Origin: Chalara sp. BL73
Lineage: Eukaryota; Ascomycota; Leotiomycetes; Helotiales
Direction: 5' to 3'
Assembly: GCA_918026815.1 (NCBI GenBank)
Contig: CAKJVC010000092.1
Location: 372,001-436,000 of the forward strand
Length of the DNA stretch: 64,000 bases
Shown here: positions 46,394 through 58,510 of the stretch, one piece after another
Layout of the letters: every line of letters begins with the position of its first letter
How positions within the stretch are numbered: the stretch's first letter is position 1
The notes under the pieces: model-generated
What the model was told of the DNA's origin: nothing
Databases searched by the model: none
What the model saw: only the letters and a program-made list of their open reading frames with translations
Program-made: the position numbers and the translations under genes

Positions 46394-47435
46394 ATGCTTA
46401 TCCTCTCGGAGCCCTTCAAGCTGTCTCGCCAAACCCCTCGAACTCTTATCCAAGATATCAATGGGTAAACGAGGTAGAAATTTACAGCCTGTAGAATTAC
46501 GAAGGGTGAAGCAGCGGCTTCCACGCCACTCTGGTCCACACCGTATAGCCTGTCTGTAACCCCCAAACCATAGCGATTCCCCAGCTAAAGATTCTACAGG
46601 CATTGCGCTCTATCGCGCGCTGCTCCTCCAGTGTCAGAACGTGCCCTTACCGAATGACATCCCCAGACCTGGCAGCGTGAATCCCTTGATATGGCAGGTT
46701 AGGAAGGGGTTCCGGAGACATGTCTCGCAGACGAGCCCGGCGCGCATCAGGGAAGCGCTGACGGTGGGATACAATGCTCACAAGCTTTTCACCGCGGCAG
46801 CGAAGGGAAGCCAGGCCGCGACAACGCAGATACATTCGCTTCTGAGATTGCAAGAGGCCAAACGGGAGATCTCGAGAGCGCAGCCGCGGCCGGTGCGGAG
46901 GGAACGGCCGAGGGTGTGGCCCGTGGAGGGGGGGATGAAGATCGAGGATATACGGCCACGGCCGCAACATGAGCTGGGAGGAACGGGGAGGAGGAAAGTG
47001 CCGATTCTCGCTAGCGTTTCGAAAAAAATTGCGTTCTTGCGGTTCGGGGGCACGCAGAGCCCGTTCTTGTCGAGGATTCTTAGGGATTGGGTTAAGAGGG
47101 AACAGGCGTGGAGGAGTACGCTAGAAAGGGCTGCGGAGATGAGTGAGCTTGGAGCGGCGGAGAGCGAGTGGGAGGGCATTGTTAGTCAGGTGGCGGGAGA
47201 ACCTGGATTTAAGTCGGATAAAAACGATTGGACGCAGACGGGAAGACAGGTCGCGGCCGAAGTTCATGGGAAATTGAAGGTATCGAACGAGAAGGCGAAG
47301 CAGAAGGTTGCCACAATGGTGAAGATAGTGGAGGAGGAGAAGGCACTTTACGAGGAAGAGAGGATAGAGCGACGCCGGGACAAGAACAAGAAGAGAAAGG
47401 AAAAACGAGATAAATATAAAGAAAATCGGGCCTGA
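46394..47435 (+). CDS. LYR-motif protein, probably mitochondrial
   Basis: A 310-residue protein built from exons 46394-46464 and 46574-47435 around a 109-nt intron (GTAAAC donor, TGTAAC branch, CATAG acceptor). The LYR tripeptide is at residues 36-38 in TGIALYRALLLQC, followed by VNPLIWQVRKGFRRH, the helix with conserved Arg and Phe typical of the LYRM superfamily. LYRM proteins bind acyl-ACP and help assemble respiratory complexes or Fe-S clusters. A second conserved-looking block (KKIAFLRFGGTQSPFLSRI, about 160) follows, and the C-terminus is a long Lys/Glu/Arg-rich coiled coil (about 255-310). The first exon is the weakest part of the model; an ATG elsewhere upstream is possible. Confidence 0.65.
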
Positions 47436-47677
47436 AATCATAATTTCGTCCTCGCATCAATATAAAAAGCACTGCACGCTGTACCAATTTCGCCACGCTG
47501 ATGCATCCCAACCACTTTATCATGACCGGCGAATCTGTAGAATCATGAAAACCCAGCCATCATTTCCCTTGAGCTGGATATCGGCACCCATTTTGGTCGT
47601 TTTACATGATGAAAATCAGATCTGGTGTACGACCGGCGCCTCTTCCCATTCCTACCCGCTGTATATTTGTCGAGGTC

Positions 47678-48290
47678 CTAGTTGTAGGTTGCTCCCTCAG
47701 GAGGTTGGGAGAGCTTCTTGTTGTCTGGATGGGCCATGTATCGTCGCAGCTCGATCAGGACAGTCTCCATTGTGTTGTTACGACTCCAGTTAGCTAGGCA
47801 AGGAAGTTTAGCAGGATCGACCTGCTTTAATTATTAGTCATGCCCTCTTATCGTAAAATCATACTCATATTATCGACATAGAAGGGAATTACTGACAACG
47901 CCGTTTTTGGGAGAGACACATGGAAGGTTGACTTGATTGATGAACTGAATCGTGGGTGGCTTGTCTGGATATTGATCGCCACAGTGCATCTTGAGGGAGT
48001 AGATTCTGTTCTCATGAACACTCTAGATATGCTGTTAGGCTTTGATATTGGTATTACACGAGGCTTGGAGCATCATACGTGAGGTGGACCAAGAATAGTT
48101 CCGTTCCAGTTTGTCATTAGCAGATCATCGCCTTCTGCAAGACCATACGAGCATGCCTCTAAACAAGACATCGAATATCAGCGTTCTGCCTTGGATATTC
48201 TAGTTTCGATGGCTTACCAGCTCCAAGACCTTTCTCTCCCTTCTCCAACTCTTCTAGAAGTCTGAAATTGCGGGGGACTTTGGCACCCAT
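47678..48290 (-). CDS. MMS2: Ubiquitin-conjugating enzyme variant MMS2
   Basis: A 140-residue UEV that partners Ubc13 to build Lys63-linked ubiquitin chains, for instance on PCNA during error-free post-replication repair. Four short exons: 48290-48218, 48158-48079, 48022-47897 and 47821-47678; introns are 59, 56 and 75 nt. Segments in order are KVPRNFRLLEELEKGEKGLG, DLLMTNWNGTILGPPH, SLKMHCGDQYPDKPPTIQF, LPCVSPKNGVV and LANWSRNNTMETVLIELRRY. The E2 active-site cysteine is replaced, as in all UEVs. The third donor, GTCAGT, is weaker than usual but the only one preserving the family sequence. It is divergent from MON2 across 356 bp. Confidence 0.93.
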
Positions 48291-48646
48291 TTTTGTAGGA
48301 TACGATGTAGCGATCAATAAATGTACCTTCTTCACTCAAGCATATATGAGAAAGATATCGTTGTATGTGCTTGACGCTTTTAGATCTGCGTAATATTCAG
48401 TTGTTAGGCTTGGTGACTGGTCGAATCTAGAAGTAGATGGTGGGGTGAAGTTGAGCTGGCTGGGCAAGGCGGATTGTCGGGAAAACATCGGCTAATCGCG
48501 ACCGGACGTCAGACAAGGCGAGACAGGCATTCAAAAGGACAGCCTTTCCAAAACACCCTGTCATATATCAACTTACTCACGGGACCATTTGATACTTGAA
48601 GCAAAACAAGAAATAATAATGGGCAGATTAAAAGCGTTCAGATAAT
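48291..48646. promoter_or_regulatory. MMS2-MON2 bidirectional promoter
   Basis: A 356-bp interval between divergent housekeeping genes; no other content recognised. Confidence 0.55.
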
Positions 48647-51600
48647 ATGTCGACAGTTTACACGCTCAGCAACGAGCTTAGCAATCTGATACAAGAGAGC
48701 AAGAGGAAGAACTCAGAGCTAAGAAATGTACGCAGCTATGTTTTAAAAGTCGTATTGCCAGAGCAAGATATTCTGACTAGAAAAGGCTGCAGAAAAGTCT
48801 TTGGAAGAGCTTAAAGGGCTCCGCTCAACGTCTGAGGCGCAGATAGCTGCTGGCAAGTCCTCACTTTTGCCAACCAGATACATCAGACTAACACGTTCAG
48901 ACCTCACTCAACGCCCAAATTTTGTGACGCCATTTCTGATTGCATGCGGAACAAAGAATGTCAAATTCACGGGGTTCGCCGTGGTTTGTTTGAACAGGTT
49001 GGCATTAGCACGTGCCTTGCCTAGAGGACGGCTGAGAGAGGTCCTCGATGCATTGCGAGAAGCCAGTGGTGCAGGTATCGATGTCCAGCTCAAAATCCTC
49101 CAGACGCTGCCTAGTCTGGTTCAAAACTACCCGGATGATTTAAGAGGAGACCTTATTGCTGCGGCTCTAAATATCTGTACCCTGTTACAGACTAGCAAGA
49201 ACCCCAGCGTCAACAATATTGCTGCTGCAACCTTGCAACCACTTGTTGTACGTATACATTCACCAAAAATTAGTCCTGCAAATCTAAGTGTCAGAAAATA
49301 TGGCACTCTAGGTCATAGGTATATCTATAGACCTTGAACATAATTTTGACACAATTAAAATAGGTATCGATCTTTGACAAGGTAGTTGCTGAAGACAGTA
49401 AGTCATGATAGTATATATTTAGGAACGTGTTGTAACAGTATATAGAAATTGCACTAGAAGTCCCAACAATCGGCGAAGCCCCGTCTGAGAATGGACCTGT
49501 ACAGCTTCGAGCAGCAGCTCTGGATGCATATCGTGTATTTAATGATCTCTGCTTGCTCACAGAAGCCCACAAGCCACTCTTCTTGAAATCCACAGGAATT
49601 CCGCAGACTTTTGGTCTTGAGCTCATAGAATCAGTCTTAACGAACCATTCTGATATATTTCTGCACCACCCCGAGCAAGCGAATATTTTGCGGGTCCGGG
49701 TCATGCCATTCATAATCAGTTCTCTATCCGAGAGGTTGAGTTTCGCAGTCACAGTGAGAATTGTACGGATTCTCTACACTCTCCTAAGAAGCCACTTGAG
49801 TATCCTTACGTCCGAGGGCGAAATGGCTTTGGGATTGCTTACTCATATGCTCGATCAAGACACAGCTCTATGGAAGCGGGCTTTGTGTCTAGAGGTGCTT
49901 AAAGATATCTTCATACAAGCGCCTCTGATTCGAAGGATATTTGCAATGTATGATGCACAGTCCGGTAGGAAATCGATCCTTCGAGACCTAGTCGCTGCAT
50001 TTGTTCGAATAAGTACAGAGAGGCCAGCACTCATCGGACTTAGCCATCAATCTACAATACCTGCGACCAATCAGAGCAACGGAGGAACAGATCAAGCATT
50101 GCTTGAAGTTAGTGGCATTAGCGGCATTATCAGTAGTCCATCTGCTTCAACTGAATCTTCAGCCGGCCTCAGTTCCCAATGGAGCACTATGCGGGTTGCA
50201 TGTATTGACCAGCTTGATAAGACTGAACCACCGGCAATTCCTGATACGTATATATACAGTCTTACTCTGTCATGTATTAGTGGATTCGCCGATGGCCTGG
50301 CAAAATTTATACTTCCATTAACAGTTCCTGAGAAACATCGCAAAAGAACAGCGAAGCAATCGGAGGTAGACCCCGCTACTCCAGTCGAACCTCGAAGTGC
50401 GCTTGAAAGACATATTTCAACCTCGTTTAAGAAGAATCCAGTCCCTATAAATCCTTTGACACTTGAGGATCATGCACTATATGAAGAGGTGAAATTATGT
50501 GCTGGAATTGTGGATGAATGCTGGCCAGCAGTGCTTGCAACTTGCTCAACATTCCTATATGCTTCGCTCGATTCGGAATACTATCACAGTCTTGTCAGGT
50601 ATGTACGGTCTTCATTGCTGCTTTTTGTTAATCTGGTCCTGCAAAACTAAAACTTACCTTCTAGGTCCTTTCAGAGATTTGCTCATGTGGCGGGACTTTT
50701 ACGCCTTTCGACTCCGCGAGATGCTTTTCTCACTACGTTAGGCAAAGCTTCAGTTCCGCCAAATGTTCTAACTGCGAACTCGACGCAAGCGCCTCCACCA
50801 ACTCCACCTTTGCCAGGCTCCAGTATGTTCAGCAATGCGAGAGGCTTATTGAGTGTTGACAGTCTTGTAAGCCAGCCTGAGAGAGACAGAAAAGCGTCTG
50901 TTGATGAGAGTGCGACCACTCTTAACACTCGCAATCTACTTTGCCTAAGAGCACTATTAAATTTAGGTATTGCCCTAGGCTCAACTCTTGATGGAGCATG
51001 GGTGATCATTCTGGGAACTCTCCAACAAGCTAATTTAGTACTCTTTTCGAGCACAAAGACCACCAGAGCTCCGACTATGTCCACAAAATCTGATAGCCAG
51101 ATAGCCAATGATTCTTCCTTACTAGTGAACTTTGGCACTGAGGTCAAAGCTGTGGAGACAGCAGCTTTCCGACTCCTAGAGAGCACTATTGATTTTCCAA
51201 ACGGAGAGTTTCTCCAAGTGGTCAAGGCGTTCTGCAAGTTGTTAACTATCCAGGAAGATTCGACCAAGTCAGATTTTTCAGCTCCATCCTCACCGGCATT
51301 GGCTATTCGACGGCCCTCCTTCCAGTCGCACAAGAGAATCTCGAGTGTGAACACAACTCCAGCTACCCAAAACCAGGAAGACCTTTTTGTCCTAACGAAA
51401 CTGAGTGATCTAGCGACCATAAACATGGCAAGGTTCATGGAGTATGATCCAGAAGCAAGTGGCTGGAACATCCTCAGCTCTGAGTTGATCAACTCATCGT
51501 GTTCTCCTTCTGCCGCATCGTCCGTGAGATTGCGGGCGGCTGATATTTTGGTTCGACTAGTTTTGGAGTCGGCAACAGTCTCTTTGTCGCTCTCGCCGGA

Positions 51601-54326
51601 AGGAATTCGAGAGGAGGTCCAGCTTCGGTTGCTACAAACTCTCCGTCATGCTTTGGATCCTTTACAATCTGAAGATCGACAGATTTCGGTAACAACTCAC
51701 ACTGCTGACATTGACGTACATAGAATCATCCTAGAGGGTCTAAAGAGCTTCTTGGAACAGTGTGGTGAGACATTTATCAGTGGCTGGGAGATTGCCTTCG
51801 AAGTCATTGGAAGCGTTTTCATACGAGGAGTACCAGCTGGTGAAAATCTGAAGGAGGTACCTTCGAAGATATCTACAAGATCAGCTCGACTGATTCGTTC
51901 TTCGTTTGTAAGTTGAAATGTCTATTAAAATTTAGTACTCAAGCTAACATTCTTCTTAGAATTCGCTCCAATTAATATGCTCCGATTTTCTTTCATCGCT
52001 CCCAAACCCCTGTTTTTTGATACTTGTTGATACCCTTTACAATTTCTGTACACAAGATGATGATCTCAATATTTCTCTAACGGTATGTGTTATTATACTC
52101 TGATTGGCTCCCGATAGTCCAAGAGATCACCGATACTATGATAGGTGACACCGTTCCTGACTCTATCCAGACTGTAACCTTTTTCTGGAATCTATCAGAT
52201 TTTATATCTGCCAGAACTACCTCTTTCACGCTTAGCCAGGATCTTATACAAGGCTCAACTGAAACCACCCTCGTTCAAATGGCCGCTGGAAATGATCAAA
52301 CTCTTTCGGATGCGGCTCTATGGATGCTTCTCCTTTTGAGGCTAACTACAGTCACAACTGATGGTGCGTTATTTCGCAAACTTTTACGGCAGAACATGGC
52401 ATTTTAGCCAACCATTGCTAACTCTAATCTTACAGAAAGGCTTGAACTCCGAAATAGCGCAATTCAGACCCTGCTTCGCATATTTGATGCTTATGGTGAT
52501 CAACTTAGTAAGCCAATCCAGACCAAAATATGGCCACAATTGAATGGTTGTGGTGGGCATGAGGCTCCAGTCCCATACTAACATTCTTTATAGGCGCTGA
52601 AGCATGGTCAATGTGCCTAAATTCTGTCATATTCAAGTTGCTATCTTCTATTGAAGAACGCCTGCAGGCGACTTATGATCGCGACTCTGATGTTTCCGAG
52701 AAAGATAAGGTGGGATGGAATGAAACCACAGTCGTTGTTTTAAATGGAATTACGAGTCTCCTGGCAAACTATCTCGATGTGATATGCAGCCACCAGACGT
52801 TCGAAATCTCCTGGAAAACATTACTAAATCACTTTAGGGTACTACTGAGCTTCCAAGTAATGGCTATCAATACTGCGGTGTTTAAAGCCTTAAAGCTGCT
52901 CTTGTCGAGAGGTAATCTTGAAAATGGGGCTACAAACTTCAATGATCCCTCAGTAGACTTAGCCTGGAACCTTTGGTCCGAGTCTCTACCCAGCATTGGA
53001 TCCGATGAAAGCAACAAGCATTTCAACAATCAGGATTACTTCCTTGCATATGTATCTGCAGCTCAAGAAGTATATCGACTAGTAGAGCCACAGCTTAAAG
53101 CTGACCGTGTCAAAACAATGCTAAAACTCATGAGCGAGGCGGTTCAGCAAGCAAGTGCAGCAACATATTCAGCGGACATCGATTATCTGACACCACTACA
53201 AAACAAAGTTCTAGAATCATTGAAGATGATTCGCACCGATGTTGTAGGAGTTCCAGCTTTGTTGATCAGTCAAGCTGCTGAATTCACGGCACTTGCTTTT
53301 AAGACAAAGTCACTGGACGATAAAAAGCAACGCCCCACATATATAGCCCTTTCGAAAGCTTCGATGATTTTATCAGAGAGCTTGATTCAAACTCATGCGA
53401 CTGACCTACACATCTATGATAGTGGAGCCGTGTCTTCTGCTCTTGAGGCCCTTGCGGAGCCTATTGTCCTCAAATATTCGTTCCCTGTTTCCACGAAAAA
53501 CGTATCACCCTGGCGACAGGCAACCACCTCAACACTCGTCATTTTGAAGGCAATCCTTCCCACGATAATTGGACAAGATATCAAAGAAGAAGTATCGCGT
53601 TCGATCTGGGGCTCCATTGTCACGATAGCTAATGGGATCACAACCGCGAATTGCGACGAAGCAGCAGAGACAGTTGATATAAATGCTGATCAAGAATTCG
53701 ATATCGCCTCGTTTCATATCATGCGGGCGCTAATTGTTCCGGCCCTTGGCTCTCCAAGTATTCTGGACAAAACCCGGAGGACATACACTGAGTCGCTGTT
53801 CCGCATGTCCCTTATTCACGCCCCGCAACCCAATGAGCTCCCCCAAGTTAACCAAGAACTATTGGCTGTTCTGAAGCAAACAAGACGAAGCTGCACAGTT
53901 GACCCTCCACCTAGTGCTCGATCTCGTATGAGCTATGTTTGTATTGACGAACTTATTGCCCTAGTTGCGGTCAACGACTCCTCGCCAGCACGCATCAAGC
54001 TCGCTCAAGCCGCAGCACCATTCCTGATCTTGCGAGCCGGACTTACGATACGTGGTTACATAGCTGATCAGCCCTTACGAGGACGCATGCCACAACCTCT
54101 CTCACAGCGGAAAGAGCTCTTGTACATTCTGAAAGCCTTGGTCAAATTGAGGTGTGAGCCAGAAAGTATACCAGATACGCCAGCTGTAGAAAGTGAGGGG
54201 AAGAAACATTTGCTAAGGCTGTACCCATTATTGATCAAAGCTATTACGGCTGCAAGCAGAGATCAAGAAGCACTAAAGTGGATTGGTAAAGCGCTGGATG
54301 AGATTGGCATGGAGTTTGGAGTGTAA
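48647..54326 (+). CDS. MON2: MON2, Golgi/endosome trafficking scaffold
   Basis: A large Sec7-related, HEAT-like scaffold (1681 residues) of Golgi and endosome membranes that works with the flippase Neo1 and Dop1 in recycling. Ten exons: 48647-48727, 48786-48852, 48901-49247, 49364-49397, 49446-50598, 50665-51907, 51960-52082, 52171-52363, 52436-52507 and 52594-54326. The N-terminal DCB-like region opens with NLIQESKRKNSELRN/AAEKSLEEL; LRAAALDAYRVFNDLCLL and QTFGLELIESVLTNH (about 200-230) are Mon2 hallmarks, as is AWSMCLNSVIFKLL after the ninth intron. It lacks the catalytic Sec7 GEF motif, as Mon2 should. Intron 2 (48853-48900) has a GC-AG boundary and is in frame; intron 4's acceptor (TATAG) was chosen to keep EDKIALEVP. 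Confidence 0.92.
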
Positions 54327-55346
54327 TATTATTAATAAGTGTGGCAATATTTGAGAAGTGATTATAGAGCGGACGACTAGGCGTAGAATAAAAACATGCC
54401 GAAACTACTCTCCCATTTCAACATTTCCAAGATTTACACACAAATACATTCCGTATATAGTCGTAAGTGAGAGTATGTTTTGATTATCCTCCGCTGAAGG
54501 CACCAGTCATGCTCACTTATTCAGCCGAAGTCAAGCCTCCGAAGAGGAGAATGTTCTCTGAACATTTTAGGAACGTTTTCAGCGATTATATTGATCAATT
54601 TCTGTTTTCAATTATGTGGAATTCGGAGGTTGGCACAACGTATAGGCTATTGTCTGATGTAAAGCAAGCGATTTCTGCATAATGACTCGACTACGAGCAA
54701 TAAATACTGCAAGTCCCAGGGACTTGGCACATGAACTTTATGTGAATTATAGAAACGATGGAAGCTAGATGGCGGGACTAACGGATTAAATGCACCTAAA
54801 TAAGGCCAGTGTGGAAGGTTATAAATTCATGTTTTGCCCCTTTTTTCGTCTCATCGACTTCTCACTTCCATCCGTAAAAGGGAACCTAATGAAGATGATT
54901 TCTTTACAACGGTATGGCACTACAGCTCGTTTTATATCTCTCAATATCTGTGGCATTACTGTCCATTCTACGAACAAGGAACATATTCTCACGTGCCCTA
55001 ACCCTGCTAAGTCCATGTTATTCATACATTGCCTCTGCTCTCTCCGCGAACTCCATCTTTGTTTACGTTTGGCTGTTAATTATGCTTAAGCTACTTTAAA
55101 GTGTGGCTAGGAGAAGAGCAGCATACTGTGAAACGATTGAGCATCGCCATTGATGCCTAGATGCCATTTAAAACGCAGGGATACACTAAGAGTTTTTATT
55201 TTCCGGTTGCTTTCTAATCATACAGATATGTATGCTCTGAGGATAATTGAGCAGTGAATTTTATCTTTTTCCTCGAGAGTCCAACGCCATTCGCCATCCT
55301 AACATATGCTAATCATATTACATATACATCTTTTCCACCTTGAGCG
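54327..55346. other. Convergent intergenic region (MON2 / stomatin-like)
   Basis: One kilobase between convergent 3' ends. AT-rich, no supported gene or repeat; both 3' UTRs are expected here. Confidence 0.5.
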
Positions 55347-56629
55347 TTACTTCTTCTGTCTCGTGTTCTCAAAACTGGCAAGCATGGAACGCTTCATTTC
55401 TTCCGCTGGTGACTCCTGAGTAGAGGTTTGACCGTCCTCACCTGACTTTGAGCTTTGCAGTTCCAATGCTTTTGCTGCGAGCGTCTTGGCTTGTGCATCA
55501 CCAACTTTCCCGTATACTGCCATGGCAGATGCAATCATGCTGCCAATATCTCCCACATTTCCGGGTACTACAACCGCTGTGCCTTCCTTGGCCAAATTGG
55601 CAAATGCATCAACATACTTCTCAGCTATACTCAAGCTTACTGCACCTTGAGCACTATTTTCTCCTTTCTTAATGGCCTCGGCGACTGCATCAATTCCAGC
55701 GGCCGTAGCCTTAGCCTTCAATAGAATAGCCTCTGCCTCACCAGATGCCATATTGATTTGTTCGCTTCTTAACGCCTCAGATGCCAGGATCACACTTTGC
55801 TTCCGCCCCTCGGCAATATTAATCGCTGACTGTCTTTGGCCCTCGGAATCAAGAATCTCGGCACGTTTAGAACGTTCGGCCGTGACTTGTCTGTGCATAG
55901 CAGCCACGACTCCTTCTGGGGCGTGGATATCTCTAATTTCGTATCTCAAACATGTAACACCCCAAGCTTGCGCGGCTTCGTTGATAGCTTGAGTAATATT
56001 TGTGTTAAGCGCGGCACGCTCCTTTAAGACATGATCGAGAGTGAGCTGACCAATCTCAGATCTCATTGTTGTTTGCGCTAGTTGCGATATCGCATATTCA
56101 GCATCTTCAACTCCATAACTTATGCAAGTTAGTTCTACTCAGGGATAGCGGGAAGATATAACTACCTAGCTTTGTAAGCATCAAAAACTCTGGTGTATAA
56201 GACGCCATCGAGCTCCAAAGTGACATTGTCTGCCGTGATAGCACTCTGGCTGGGAATCTCCATAGCATTCTCCTTAAGACTCTTGACATAGGCAATTCTA
56301 TCCAGGAAAGGGACGAGAATAGCTAGACCAGGCTCAAGAATCCTGCTAAACTTTCCCATTCGTTCCACAATCCATGCTGTCTGTTGTGGGACAAACCGCA
56401 CAATTGTATTGGCTGGCAGAGATGGGCGTTGGAAGTATGATGATGGTATATTAGAGTTATTGCTAATGCCTAGTAGACCAGAGTTTGGTGCGGCAAATGG
56501 CGAGCTTATGTGTAGACTTCGGTGCTGCTGGAAGCCAGCAAGCGCTCGGCATGCCAATGCTGAGGTTGCCTTCCTGCTCAGAGCCGGAGAGCTGATGGCT
56601 CGGCGGGCAGCGACGCGCATGGCTGACAT
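55347..56629 (-). CDS. Mitochondrial stomatin-like protein (SPFH/band 7), SLP-2 type
   Basis: A 411-residue inner-membrane-associated scaffold that organises cardiolipin-rich domains and proteases in animals; the fungal role is inferred from family. Exons 56629-56166 and 56118-55347 flank a 47-nt intron. The N-terminus (1 to about 60) is rich in Arg, Ala and Ser with few acidic residues, as expected for a mitochondrial presequence. The SPFH domain runs from about residue 80 (NTIVRFVPQQTAWIVERMGK) through ILEPGLAILVPFLDRI, TLDHVLKERAALN and WGVTCLRYEIRDI. An Ala/Glu-rich coiled coil with EGRKQSVILASEA follows, then the conserved SLP-2 C-terminal region (SLSIAEKYVDAFANLAKEG). An in-frame TTG lies further upstream; the ATG is preferred. 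Confidence 0.9.
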
Positions 56630-57053
56630 GACTTCTGCTGTGTTGCGTGAGATTGTTTCAGCAAAAGGCAACGTCTCAAGGAACTGCGGGCAGGCTGTCT
56701 ATGGACGACCTCGGGTTTGATTGCTGAAAAAGTTCTGCCTGCCATGTCTGTATTATAGAAGAAGGCGGTGTCAGGCTTGAAGCGGCTGAGATGACAAATT
56801 TATTAGATATTGGGGTGGATTTAACAAAGGCGAGATAGTGACCCAAGACGAGGCTGTGGTTGTGATAACTCTCCATCCACCAAATCTTCCCAACAACGAG
56901 AAACGCACAATCACCACCTATATCCAAACAAAGAGAGCAGAGTAAAGGCTGTTAGAGCCTCGAGATCCGGCAATAATAGTCTTCGAAGATTGCAACTGTC
57001 ATAATATCTAGTGTCAAACAATTCTAGAGATCCTGCCTTGCCATAAGGAAAAC
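56630..57053. promoter_or_regulatory. Bidirectional promoter (stomatin-like / WBP4-like)
   Basis: A 424-bp interval between divergent genes; no additional features recognised. Confidence 0.5.
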
Positions 57054-57999
57054 ATGTCGGAGTATTGGAAATCTACTGTAAGTAAGATCCCCTAATTTCA
57101 CATACTATCATATTAATATAGTCTAGCCCAAATATTGGTGCAAGCATTGCAAGATATTTATCAGAGACACCAAGCTCGAGAAGACAAATCATGAAGCCAC
57201 GCCAAAACACCAAGGTAATATCAAGCGCTTCTTACGGGATCTTCATCGTGGCCATGAGAAAGATGAACGAGAGCAACAACGAGCAAAAAACGAGGTGGCG
57301 CGCTTGAATGGCATGGTTACAGGTGGAAGTTTGGGATCCGGGTTAAGCTCCGCAGGCCAAAGTACAGTAACTGGCGTGTCGTCAGCATATAAGCTACCTA
57401 AACCACCAGCCACAACAGAGCAGATCAAGAAACAGCGAGAACAGTTGGCGGCGCTAGGTGTTGCTGTTCCGGATGAATTCAGACCTGATTTAGCGATGAC
57501 TGGAGATTGGCAGGTTGTATCAGAACGTCTTGTAAAGCCAGAAGGTGAAAAGAAGCCAGATGCCATCGCTCTCGGGGTTCGAAAAAGAGAGGATCGCAGC
57601 CAAGACGAAGAGGAATGGGAAGCCAAGAAGATGCGATACGGATCACGATTCAAAACATACCCGGCTGAGGAGGACGAAGCTAACCTAGATGCTCTGCTGA
57701 ATAATGTGACTGGCAAGGGAAATGGGGTGTTGAAGACCAATGATGAACGGAGGATCAAGACAGAATCTAAAGATGAAGGTTTCGCGGAAGTCAAGGAAGA
57801 TCCGAAGTTAGAACCGCTAGCCGCCGTTGCGCTGTCCACGAGGAGCGAGAAGACTAAAGCTGAGATTAAAAAGGAGCCTTTAAATGAGGAGATAATGCCG
57901 CCAATGGACGCTGCAGTAAAGGATGAAGCGGTCGAGCAGAAGGGACTGTCAGCCATTGTCTTCAAGAAACGCAAAGCCCAGAATATACGGAAGAAATGA
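57054..57999 (+). CDS. WBP4-like pre-mRNA splicing factor with U1-type zinc finger
   Basis: A 298-residue nuclear, spliceosome-associated protein. Exon 1 (57054-57077) encodes only eight residues; after a 49-nt intron exon 2 runs 57127-57999. The matrin/U1-type finger is at the extreme N-terminus: C13, C16, H30, H36 in KYWCKHCKIFI...NHEATPKHQ. It is followed by NIKRFLRDLHRGHEKDEREQQR, as in WBP4/FBP21 proteins. The WW domains of the animal protein are absent, as usual in fungi. The rest is charged and Lys/Glu-rich and ends with a conserved-looking VFKKRKAQNIRKK tail. A long open frame exists antisense to exon 2 but lacks similarity. Confidence 0.9.
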
Positions 58000-58510
58000 G
58001 GAATGCTAGATACAAAACAGAATGCATCACGAGAGAAGATTTCAGCGGTTTACTAGAAACTTATGGAAGTGGAGGACTACTGCTATATCGGATGCCTACG
58101 GCCACAGGCTGAGGTATCGCACTACCGCCACTATATTACAGCACAACAAGAAAGTATGACTTGACAGAAGCTGTCATATAGGATTGGTGCTGTACCTCCA
58201 TATTTAAGAAAACATATAGGTACAATTATCATAAACCGTGACCTCGGTGAAAAACTGCGTTCTTGGATTGGAGCTTGGGCATGGTGGGATAACAACCCCG
58301 CTACTCTTTGCGTCATGTCTATAGGAGCAACCTGGAGAAAATGAACACGCCCAAGAGGAGGGCATGCCATCACATCATTATTAATCTATATTGAGCTTGA
58401 ATGATTAATATAATGATAGACTTTTCTTTCCTTTTTGCAGTTGCAATTTTGTTTCCCGTACCTACAACAAATAACTGATAGGCGACCACCATTATGAAGA
58501 GCAGCTCAAC
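58000..58510. other. Intergenic region (WBP4-like / dehydrogenase pseudogene)
   Basis: About 0.5 kb with no supported gene; 3' UTR of the splicing factor and a former promoter. Confidence 0.45.

Noticed and set aside
50683..51492. 269-codon open frame antisense to MON2 exon 6
   Set aside because: Shadow of a conserved exon with intact splice structure on the other strand.
57243..57974. 243-codon open frame antisense to the WBP4-like gene
   Set aside because: Ser/Phe/Leu-rich mirror of a Lys/Glu-rich coding strand; starts inside the real exon and has no similarity.
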